The notes under the pieces are model-generated. The model did no database searches. It saw only the letters and a list, made by a program, of their open reading frames with translations, and was not told the DNA's origin. This document shows, one piece after another, positions 13,630 to 19,675 of a stretch of DNA of 19,675 nucleotides (its first letter is position 1; each line of letters begins with the position of its first letter). The DNA comes from Bog-473 sp963840245 (GTDB taxonomy: Bacteria; Actinomycetota; Acidimicrobiia; Acidimicrobiales; RAAP-2): contig CAWIYI010000012.1 in NCBI GenBank assembly GCA_963840245.1, positions 1-19,675 on the forward strand, written 5' to 3'. Both the position numbers and the translations under genes were made by a program.

Positions 13630-14454
13630 ATGACCACCCTCCCCATCACCACCGTCGTGACCACTGGTCGCGCCGGCACCGCTGGCGCGCGGCCCTGGCG
13701 CGCCGGGCTGCGCCAGGCCATGCGAGCCGAGTGGACCAAGCTCGTCTCGCTGCGTTCGACCCGATGGACGCTGCTCGTCACGGCGGTCGCGACGCTCTTC
13801 GTGACCTACCTGGCCACCCGGAGCTCCCTGCACCACCCCCCAGGCTGGTACCAGGGGTTCGACCCGACGAACCAGTCGCTGGCCGGGCTCGCGGTCGCCT
13901 CCCTCGCCATCGGGGTCCTGGGCGTGCTGGCCATGAGCGGCGAGTACGGCACCGGGACGATCCGTTCGTCCCTGGCCGCCATGCCACGCCGCGGCGTCCT
14001 GCTGACGGCCAAGGTGGTCGTGGTCGGACTCGGCACGCTGGTCGTCGGTGAGGCGCTGAGCTTCATCGCGTTCTTCGAGGGCCAGGCTGTGCTGTCTGGG
14101 GGCGCACCAACCGCGTCGCTCGGCCAACCGGGCGTGCTGCGGGCTGTTGCCCTGTCGGGAGCCTTCCTCGCCCTCTTTGCCCTACTGGGCCTGGGGCTCG
14201 GCACCATCATGCGCCACACCGCCGGCGCCATCGCCGTGTTCGCCGGCTTCACCTTGCTGGCGCCCATCCTGCTCCACTCCATCTCGGAGAGCATCTCCCG
14301 TTACGCCCCCGAGCTCATCTTCGCCAACTCCGTGGCGGCCGTCGTGCGGCTGGACAACGCGCTGTCGGTCACAATCGGGGTCGTGGTCATGCTCACCTAC
14401 TGCGTCGTGGCGCTGGGCCTGGGCGCCCTTCTCCTCAACCGGCGGGATGCGTGA
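13630..14454 (+). CDS. ABC-2 type transporter permease
   Basis: This is the membrane partner of the DrrA-like ATPase. The 274-residue protein has a hydrophilic N-terminus with RAEWTKLVSLRSTRWTLL, the coupling segment common to ABC-2 permeases of actinobacteria. About six hydrophobic helices follow (about 47-62, 83-105, 125-150, 170-196, 200-222 and 242-268). The motif SGEYGTGTIRSSLAAMPRR between helices 2 and 3 is also typical. AAAGGA at 13617-13622 lies seven bases before the ATG at 13630. The stop overlaps the kinase start as GTGA (14451-14454), so exporter and two-component system form one translationally coupled operon. Confidence 0.9.
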   Translation: MTTLPITTVVTTGRAGTAGARPWRAGLRQAMRAEWTKLVSLRSTRWTLLVTAVATLFVTYLATRSSLHHPPGWYQGFDPTNQSLAGLAVASLAIGVLGVLAMSGEYGTGTIRSSLAAMPRRGVLLTAKVVVVGLGTLVVGEALSFIAFFEGQAVLSGGAPTASLGQPGVLRAVALSGAFLALFALLGLGLGTIMRHTAGAIAVFAGFTLLAPILLHSISESISRYAPELIFANSVAAVVRLDNALSVTIGVVVMLTYCVVALGLGALLLNRRDA

Positions 14455-15851
14455 CGCCGGATCCGGCCGAGGACAGCGGCGTCAGGGTGCGCATCGGGGG
14501 TCGTGAGATGTCGCTTGCGCTGAGCGAGGAGCAGGCTGAACGGGCCAAGGTCCTGGCGCGGCGGATCCTGCACGAACCCTTCACGAAGCGGGTGTGGAGC
14601 GAGCTGGCCTTCTTCCTCCTGGGCTCAGCGCTGGCGGGGGTCGGACTGTTTTTCGTGTCGGTCACCATGGCGGCGGGCCTCGTCCTGGCCATCACCTTCT
14701 TCGGATTGGCCGTGCTGGCGCTGTCGCTGCGGAGCGCCCGTGGCATCGGCGGCCTCGAGCGCGGCCTGGCCCGCAGCATGCTTGGCGAGGCGGTCGAGGA
14801 CCCCCAGCCCTTCGCCGGGCGCCCCGGGTTCCTGGGCTGGCTCCAGTCCTGCCTGCGCGACCGTGTGTCCTGGCGCGCCGTGGGCTACCTCGCCCTCAAG
14901 GTGCCCTGGTCGATCCTCGGTGTCCTGGTCGCCGTCAGCCTGTGGTGGGACGCCTTCGCCTGCCTCACGAACCCGCTTCTCGGGCGAAACGGGGGCGGCC
15001 CGCCGGTGTGGGGGCTCGCCCGGGTGTTCTTGCCCAGGAATTCCTTCAATGGCGGTCCGATCGGCTTATTCCACAGCGTGGCCATCTTCATTCTCGGCGC
15101 CGTCTTCTTCTTCGCGGCGCCCTGGGTCATGCGGGGCTTCGTCAACGTCGACCGCATGATGATCCGCAGCCTGCTCGGGCCGGACCCCATGGCCACGCGG
15201 GTGCGCTCGCTCGAAGCGGCACGGACCCAGACGGTCGACGCCTCGGCCGCCACGCTCCGCCGTATCGAGCGCGACCTGCACGACGGCACCCAGGCCCAGC
15301 TCGTCGCGCTCGCTATGCGCCTCGGCATGGCCAAGGAGAAGCTCGAGGACGATCCCGAGCACCTCGACCTCGACCGGGTGCGCGAGCTCGTCGACGCCGC
15401 GCACCGCGGCGCTAAGGAGGCCATCACCGAGCTCCGCGACATCGCCCGGGGCATCCACCCGCCGGCGCTCGACATCGGATTGGAAGGCGCTCTGGCCACG
15501 TTGGCCGCCCGCAGCGCGGTGCCCACCGAGCTCTCCGTCGAGCTCGGGACGCGGCCCACGCCGGCCGTCGAGGCGATCGCCTACTTCTGCGTGGCCGAGC
15601 TCCTCGCCAATGTGGCCCAGCATGCCCGGGCGTCGCGGGCCTCGGTCTCCTGCACGCAGCAGGGCACCTGGCTGCGGCTCGTCGTGCGCGACGACGGAAC
15701 GGGTGGCGCGCAACTGACGACGGTCGGCTCCACCTCGAGCGGCCTGGCCGGACTGACCGACCGGGTGCACGCGGTCGACGGGCGGCTCCATCTCGTCAGC
15801 CCGCCCGGCGGCCCGACCGTGGTGACCGTCGACCTCCCGCTCGTCTCGTGA
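14451..15851 (+). CDS. Sensor histidine kinase, NarL-partner (HisKA_3) type
   Basis: This membrane kinase phosphorylates the response regulator encoded next to it. In 466 residues, a membrane sensor region (about 48-235) resembles the 'putative sensor' domain common in actinobacterial kinases. It has a helix pair at about 50-92 and two further hydrophobic segments at about 150-172 and 207-228, with no large extracellular domain, suggesting signals from within the membrane. The dimerisation/phosphorylation domain follows: RIERDLHDGTQAQL, with H277 as the phosphoacceptor. The ATPase domain shows the N-box AELLANVAQHA, the G1 box VRDDGTGG and the G2 region SGLAGLTDRV. The GTG start overlaps the permease stop. 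The domain order is complete. The location suggests it senses a substrate of the exporter or envelope stress. Confidence 0.92.
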   Translation: MTPDPAEDSGVRVRIGGREMSLALSEEQAERAKVLARRILHEPFTKRVWSELAFFLLGSALAGVGLFFVSVTMAAGLVLAITFFGLAVLALSLRSARGIGGLERGLARSMLGEAVEDPQPFAGRPGFLGWLQSCLRDRVSWRAVGYLALKVPWSILGVLVAVSLWWDAFACLTNPLLGRNGGGPPVWGLARVFLPRNSFNGGPIGLFHSVAIFILGAVFFFAAPWVMRGFVNVDRMMIRSLLGPDPMATRVRSLEAARTQTVDASAATLRRIERDLHDGTQAQLVALAMRLGMAKEKLEDDPEHLDLDRVRELVDAAHRGAKEAITELRDIARGIHPPALDIGLEGALATLAARSAVPTELSVELGTRPTPAVEAIAYFCVAELLANVAQHARASRASVSCTQQGTWLRLVVRDDGTGGAQLTTVGSTSSGLAGLTDRVHAVDGRLHLVSPPGGPTVVTVDLPLVS

Positions 15852-16507
15852 TGGTCGACGCGCTCCGCATCGCCATCGCCGAGGACTCGGCCATCCTGCG
15901 GGACGGGCTGGTCCAGCTCCTGGTCGACCGTGGGTTCGCCATCACCGGCGCAGTCGGGGATCCGGCCGCACTCCGCAGCTCAGTCGCCCAGAACCCACCC
16001 GACGTGGCGGTGATCGACATCCGCATGCCACCGACGTTCACGGACGAGGGACTCCGTCTTGCCTTGGAGCTGCGCGGCCGCCACGAGGGAATGGGCATCC
16101 TCTTGTTCTCCCAGTACATCGAGACCCGCTACGCGGCGGACCTCCTGGCCGACGACGCCTCCGGGATCGGCTACCTCCTGAAGGACCGGGTCGCCGACGT
16201 CAGCGACTTCGTCGAGGCGCTGGAGCGGGTCGCCGTCGGAGGCACCGCCCTGGACCCCGAAGTCGTCACGCAGCTCCTGGGCGCGACGCGGCGCACCGAC
16301 TCCCTGTCCGTCCTCACCGGACGCGAACGGGAGGTCCTGGCGCTCATGGCCGAGGGGCGTTCCAATGCCGCCATCGCCAACGCGCTCGTCGTCAGCGAGG
16401 GCGCTGTCGAGAAGCACGTGGCCAACATCTTCGCCAAGCTCGATCTCCCCGTGTCCGAGAAGGATCACCGCCGGGTGCTGGCCGTGCTCCGGTTCCTCGA
16501 GTCGTAG
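15851..16507 (+). CDS. NarL/LuxR-family response regulator
   Basis: This is the DNA-binding partner of the upstream kinase. The 218-residue protein has a receiver domain (about 1-120) with acidic pocket E11/D12, phosphoacceptor D56 in VAVIDIRMPP, and the conserved lysine in GYLLKDRV. A LuxR-type helix-turn-helix follows (about 150-210: LTGREREVLALMAEG, then AIANALVVSEGAVEKHV). ATG 15851 overlaps the kinase stop by one base (TGATG); a GTG at 15848 is equally possible and adds one residue. It very likely activates transcription of the DrrAB-like exporter operon, but I see no obvious binding site other than the inverted repeats at 12524-12632. It ends three bases from the stop of the convergent gene, with no terminator visible. 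Confidence 0.93.
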   Translation: MVDALRIAIAEDSAILRDGLVQLLVDRGFAITGAVGDPAALRSSVAQNPPDVAVIDIRMPPTFTDEGLRLALELRGRHEGMGILLFSQYIETRYAADLLADDASGIGYLLKDRVADVSDFVEALERVAVGGTALDPEVVTQLLGATRRTDSLSVLTGREREVLALMAEGRSNAAIANALVVSEGAVEKHVANIFAKLDLPVSEKDHRRVLAVLRFLES

Positions 16508-16510
16508 GGG

Positions 16511-17674
16511 TCAGACCGACGCACCATGAGCGTGGTAACGGCGGCCGCGCGAGGCGGCCAGCGCCCGGCCGGCGTTCAGCTGGAAGGGACTGATGCCTCC
16601 CGGCTCCCAGGGCCCGACCGAACCGGCCGCCACCGCAGCGTCCGCCTTGGGGACCAGGTTGAAGCGCGCGCGCAGGTCCGCACAGGACAGGCGGGCCACC
16701 TCGAACCAGTCCATCCCGAGGAAATCGATGCTGTCGGAGCCAGTCACCGCGTCGTGGGCCAGCGCTCCCCGACGCATGGCGTCGGAGAGTCGCTCCGCCA
16801 TGTGCGGGCTCGACGAGAAGTGGCCCGGCGACGCCTCGAACAGTCCCGCCCCGCGGGCCAGGTAGCCGGTCTCGAAGAGGGAGAGGACCATGGCCAGGAG
16901 CGAGAACGCGTGCAGGTCGTCATTGGCCCGGGCGATCAGCCCGAACACCTCCACCTCCGACTCGACCGTCGTGCCGTAGTCCGCCAGGACGTGGACCCAG
17001 TCGTGTTGGGCCAACAACGGTGGGGCCGAACCCGGCGATCCCGGGAAGGTGAAGCCGCGGGCCTCGTAGAGCTCCCATACCTTGCGCCCGAGCGAGTCAC
17101 GACGGAGGTTCTCGAGCGACGCCCAGCGCGCCGCCAGGTCGGGATCGTCGACGGAGAATTCCCAGGGATCGTGCAGGACCCGGGCCGAGTGGACCGCGGT
17201 CGCCGACGCGGTCTCGTTCCACGTCCCCTCGTAGCCGTTCCGCCTGAAGTCGTGGGCGGCGAGGTCCAGCGACCCGGCCGCGAGCTCACGTGCGACGTCG
17301 ACCAGCCCGTCTTCGACGCCGAGCTCGCGCGCATACGCAGCCACGCTGTCGGCCACCTCGTCGGGGATGGGATGGCGTACCAGTGCGCAGAGCAGCATGA
17401 TCTGCACCATGCGGGACCGGAACTGGAGATCGCGCCGGCACAGATCGAACGCCCATGCTGATGCCGTCGTCGTCGGGCCGTCCTTCACGCTGACGGCATG
17501 GCCGGTCATGGCCGCGAACAGCGACTCGAGCAGCGCCCGCTGAATCGGCAGCAGGCCCTCCCGGCCGGTGACGGCCGAGACGATGCCGTCCACCATGAGC
17601 TGAGCTTCCGCCACGTCGGGTGGCGACAGGTTGACGGTCTCGGCCGAGGGCAACGGGACGGGCACGGAGATCAC
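16511..17674 (-). CDS. Coq4-like protein with HDxxHx11E zinc motif
   Basis: The 387-residue protein contains H224-D225-x2-H228-x11-E240 in QHDWVHVLADYGTT..E. This is the exact spacing of the zinc ligands of Coq4, the ubiquinone-biosynthesis protein that acts on the C1 position of the ring. The following helical stretch (VFGLIARANDDLHAFSLLAM) also fits Coq4. The N-terminal half (about 20-140) is all-helical and resembles TerB-like domains only loosely. Thus the call is a Coq4-type fold with an extra N-terminal helical domain. No other quinone-pathway gene is nearby, and actinobacteria normally use menaquinone, so the substrate is open. The GTG start overlaps the upstream gene's stop (GTGA, 17671-17674), so the two form an operon. 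The far C-terminus (GISPFQLNAGRALAASRGRR) looks like a flexible tail. Confidence 0.65.
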   Translation of the reverse strand: MISVPVPLPSAETVNLSPPDVAEAQLMVDGIVSAVTGREGLLPIQRALLESLFAAMTGHAVSVKDGPTTTASAWAFDLCRRDLQFRSRMVQIMLLCALVRHPIPDEVADSVAAYARELGVEDGLVDVARELAAGSLDLAAHDFRRNGYEGTWNETASATAVHSARVLHDPWEFSVDDPDLAARWASLENLRRDSLGRKVWELYEARGFTFPGSPGSAPPLLAQHDWVHVLADYGTTVESEVEVFGLIARANDDLHAFSLLAMVLSLFETGYLARGAGLFEASPGHFSSSPHMAERLSDAMRRGALAHDAVTGSDSIDFLGMDWFEVARLSCADLRARFNLVPKADAAVAAGSVGPWEPGGISPFQLNAGRALAASRGRRYHAHGASV

Positions 17675-18384
17675 GCGCCGCCGAGAAGCTCGAGCCCCCG
17701 GCGCAGGAAGGCGATGGATTTCGCCGCGTCGTCGACGGCGGAGCGCGACACCACCGCACCGAACGGCGCGTTCCAGTACGCAGGATCGCCGGGTCGCTCG
17801 GGACCCCAGGGTCCGACGTACGCGTACGGCTCGTCCGAGAAGGCGTCGCCCGGCGAGAAGCCCAGGTTCACCCCACGGCCCGACCCGAGGTCGAGGGTCG
17901 TGCCCACGTCGAAATGCTCGGGCCACAATTGAATGGTCGACCAGTTCGTCGCCGCGCCGGGACCCGACCTGATGGCATCGAGCGCCCGCCAGCCGAGATC
18001 GATCCAGGCGTAGAGGACGTCGAGCGCACCGGCATCGAGCTGCAGCGGCTCGTCCGGTGCGCCCGCCGCGGGCGCATCGGCCCCGGCCGAGTAGTCCGAT
18101 GTCAGGTCGGCCCCGGCGAACGCGGCCAGCTCGGACAGCGTCGAGCCGGCCATCGGCACGGACCACGACTCGGCACCGACCTCGCGGATGAGCTCGGGTC
18201 CGGCCATCCGCACGACCTCGGGCTCGGGGCCGAAGGCCGGCGTGGCCATGCCGCGCGGGCTCGCCCGGAGCCCGAAGCGGCCGCTGACCGCGAAGCGCCG
18301 GCGACCGAGCACGTGCACTGCGACCCGGTGCAGGTCACTACGGGTTCTCCCGAGGTCAGCTCGGGCCAGTTCGGATTGGGCCAT
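17671..18384 (-). CDS. Conserved actinobacterial protein of unknown function
   Basis: I cannot assign a function. The 237-residue soluble protein has no signal peptide or membrane helix. Distinctive segments lie in its C-terminal half: IQLWPEHFDVG (about 152-161), GVNLGFSPGD (about 171-180), PYAYVGPWG (about 186-194) and AYWNAPFGA (about 202-210), followed by a C-terminal helix. Clustered Trp/His/Tyr/Asp residues suggest a binding or catalytic pocket, but none matches an active site I know. Residues 1-40 are basic and may not all be translated. Its stop overlaps the start of the Coq4-like gene, so the two products probably act together. A TACGCT box sits ten bases before the ATG and would give an mRNA with almost no leader. 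Confidence 0.8.
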   Translation of the reverse strand: MAQSELARADLGRTRSDLHRVAVHVLGRRRFAVSGRFGLRASPRGMATPAFGPEPEVVRMAGPELIREVGAESWSVPMAGSTLSELAAFAGADLTSDYSAGADAPAAGAPDEPLQLDAGALDVLYAWIDLGWRALDAIRSGPGAATNWSTIQLWPEHFDVGTTLDLGSGRGVNLGFSPGDAFSDEPYAYVGPWGPERPGDPAYWNAPFGAVVSRSAVDDAAKSIAFLRRGLELLGGA

Positions 18385-18394
18385 CCAGCCCCGG

Positions 18395-18400
18395 AGCGTA
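18395..18400 (-). promoter_or_regulatory. Candidate -10 box of the 237-aa/Coq4-like operon
   Basis: TACGCT on the minus strand fits TAnnnT, with ten bases to the ATG at 18384. The predicted start near 18388 leaves a leader of about four bases, and no ribosome site is present. No -35 is visible. The gap to the divergent patatin gene (18385-18506) holds nothing else that I can support. Confidence 0.35.
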
Positions 18401-18506
18401 ACGGCGGTGCCGCCGGACGGCGCAGGCGCCTGCCGGGCGCGGCTCGAGAGCTCCAGAAGGGCGCAATCGGCGCGCTCTGGCGCAGCGGCGGGTAGAAAGG
18501 CGGGTG

Positions 18507-19523
18507 ATGAAGGCGACCCGTGGGGGATTCGGGAGCCGGAGGACTCCTTCGGTCGGCATCGTGCTCGGCGCCGGCGGCGTGGTGGGCCAGGCCTACCAGG
18601 CCGGAGTCCTGTCCGCCCTGCGCCGGGAGACCGGGTGGGACCCGCGGGAGGCCTCCGTCATCGTCGGCACCTCGGCCGGCGCGGTCACCGGAACGGCGCT
18701 GCGCGTCGGGGTGCCCGCCACGGACCTGGCCGCGTCGCTCTACGGGGTGCCCACGTCGCGCCGGGGCGGCGCCATCCTGCGCCGGATCCTGCCCGACGAC
18801 GCCGAACCGTTGCCGACCCCCTCCGTCGGCTCGCTGCTGCGCCCCTGGAACCTGCCGTCACCGGCGCTCATCGCGCGGACCGTCCGGCGGCCCCTGGCCT
18901 TCCGGCCGGAGGTGGCGGCCATGACGTTGCTCCCCCGGGGAGGGATCGACATCTCGGAGCGCGCCCGGGGCCTCGACGAGCACATCGGCAGCCGTTGGCC
19001 CGAGGGTCTCCGCATCTGCACCGTGCGGCGGTCGGACGGGGCCAGGGTGGTCTTCGGCCGCGCCGGCGCCCCCCCGGCGCGGCTGGCCGCTGCGGTGCTG
19101 GCCTCGTGCGCCATCCCGGGGTATTTCCGGCCGGTCGAGATCGGCGGCACCGAATACGTCGACGGTGGCGTGCACTCGGCGACCAACGCCGACGTGCTGC
19201 GCGCCGAGGGGTGCGAGGTGGTGGTCATCATCTCGTCCATGTCGGCGGCCCACGGCAGCGCCAACGGGGTCGACGGGTGGCTCCGGCGGGCCGTGCACCG
19301 GCGGATGGAGCGCGAGATCGCCCGCCTCGAGGAGGCCGGGACCACGGTGATCAGCCTGGAGCCCGGGGCAGAGTCACGGCGGGCCATGGGTCTGCGCGCC
19401 ATGGCCGAGGACCGGAGCCCCCGGGTGATCGAGGCCGCCTACGAGGAGACCCGCCGGCGCATTCTCAGCACCCCCTTCCTCGCCTCGCTGGGCGACCCGA
19501 TCGCCGCCGCGGACGCCGGCTGA
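18507..19523 (+). CDS. Patatin-like phospholipase
   Basis: The patatin family hydrolyses acyl esters of phospholipids or glycerolipids with a Ser-Asp dyad. In 338 residues the oxyanion-hole glycines are in VLGAGGVVGQAYQAGVL (19-35). The nucleophile is S56 in GTSAG, and the catalytic aspartate is D219 in VDGGVHS. The spacing and length are typical of bacterial patatins. No signal peptide is present, so action at the cytoplasmic membrane face is expected. ATG 18507 is preferred because AAAGG (18496-18500) lies six bases before it; a GTG at 18504 would add one residue. A WS/DGAT gene begins 66 bases downstream on the same strand. Lipase and acyltransferase side by side suggest turnover of storage lipid or membrane acyl chains. 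Confidence 0.92.
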   Translation: MKATRGGFGSRRTPSVGIVLGAGGVVGQAYQAGVLSALRRETGWDPREASVIVGTSAGAVTGTALRVGVPATDLAASLYGVPTSRRGGAILRRILPDDAEPLPTPSVGSLLRPWNLPSPALIARTVRRPLAFRPEVAAMTLLPRGGIDISERARGLDEHIGSRWPEGLRICTVRRSDGARVVFGRAGAPPARLAAAVLASCAIPGYFRPVEIGGTEYVDGGVHSATNADVLRAEGCEVVVIISSMSAAHGSANGVDGWLRRAVHRRMEREIARLEEAGTTVISLEPGAESRRAMGLRAMAEDRSPRVIEAAYEETRRRILSTPFLASLGDPIAAADAG

Positions 19524-19550
19524 CCCGGGGAATACCGCGCCATCCGGTAG

Positions 19551-19556
19551 TAGCGT
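19551..19556 (+). promoter_or_regulatory. Weak candidate -10 box before the WS/DGAT gene
   Basis: TAGCGT fits TAnnnT and lies 33 bases before the ATG at 19590, giving a leader of about 27 bases that contains the ribosome site. No -35 is recognisable, and read-through from the patatin gene is equally likely. Confidence 0.25.
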
Positions 19557-19589
19557 GCTGGGTGGGGTGGAGCTCGGAAGGGAGGACTG

Positions 19590-19675
19590 ATGGGTCCTGA
19601 TCGCCTGAGTCCGTTGGATGCTTCGTTCCTCCACATCGAGGATCACGTGTCCCACATGCACATCGCCTCGGTCGC
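19590..19675 (+). CDS. Wax ester synthase/diacylglycerol acyltransferase (WS/DGAT), 5' end only
   Basis: Only the first 28 residues are in the window; the gene runs off the right edge. LSPLDASFLHIED followed by HVSHMHIASV is the characteristic N-terminus of bacterial WS/DGAT enzymes, which esterify acyl-CoA onto fatty alcohols or diacylglycerol to make wax esters and triacylglycerol at the membrane or lipid-body surface. The catalytic HHxxxDG motif would lie further on, about residue 130-140, and cannot be checked here. GGGAGGA (about 19579-19585) precedes the ATG by four bases, a strong ribosome site. Such genes are typical of oil-storing actinobacteria. Confidence 0.85.
   Translation, partial: MGPDRLSPLDASFLHIEDHVSHMHIASV

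Overview
The window is GC-rich (roughly 70%), densely packed DNA of an actinobacterium. The mycobacterial-style wax ester synthase/DGAT at the right edge, the TAnnnT -10 boxes placed for leaderless transcripts, and the many ATGA/GTGA gene overlaps suggest Actinomycetota, plausibly Acidimicrobiia. The lineage is an inference. No tRNA, rRNA, CRISPR array, insertion sequence or phage gene was seen.

Layout, left to right. (1) 38-706 (+) is a multi-pass membrane protein of unknown function. It converges on a TauD/TfdA-type Fe(II)/2-oxoglutarate dioxygenase (733-1677, -). A small protein gene (1749-2048, +) diverges from the dioxygenase; both appear leaderless, and the small gene looks frameshifted inside. 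(2) 2078-5372 (-) is a two-gene LolD/MacB-like exporter: an ATPase followed by an 842-residue FtsX permease. Just upstream lies a coding-like but frameshifted stretch (about 5393-5655, -). (3) 5763-12528 (+) is the most unusual region. A branched-chain-amino-acid-type (Liv) ABC importer is packed into three overlapping genes: a LivH-LivM permease fusion, a 992-residue MFS-LivF-LivG fusion, and an extracytoplasmic substrate-binding protein with an uncleaved-looking N-terminal anchor. (4) 12524-12632 is non-coding and holds a perfect palindrome and two strong hairpins. (5) 12680-16507 (+) is a DrrAB-like ABC exporter followed by its histidine kinase and NarL-type response regulator, in the style of an actinobacterial drug- or envelope-stress detoxification module. 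(6) 16511-18384 (-) is a two-gene operon: an unrecognised 237-residue protein and a 387-residue protein carrying the exact HDxxHx11E zinc motif of Coq4. (7) 18507-19523 (+) is a patatin-like phospholipase, and at 19590 a WS/DGAT gene begins and runs off the window.

How the genes work together: the Liv-like block should be one transporter, because its LivH, LivM, LivF, LivG and binding protein are each present once, with an MFS carrier covalently tied to the ATPases. The kinase/regulator pair probably senses membrane stress or a compound that the adjacent DrrAB-type exporter removes. The patatin lipase next to WS/DGAT suggests storage-lipid or acyl turnover. The main new observations are the MFS-LivF-LivG fusion, the Coq4-like protein in a lineage expected to use menaquinone, and two small frameshifted coding-like regions.
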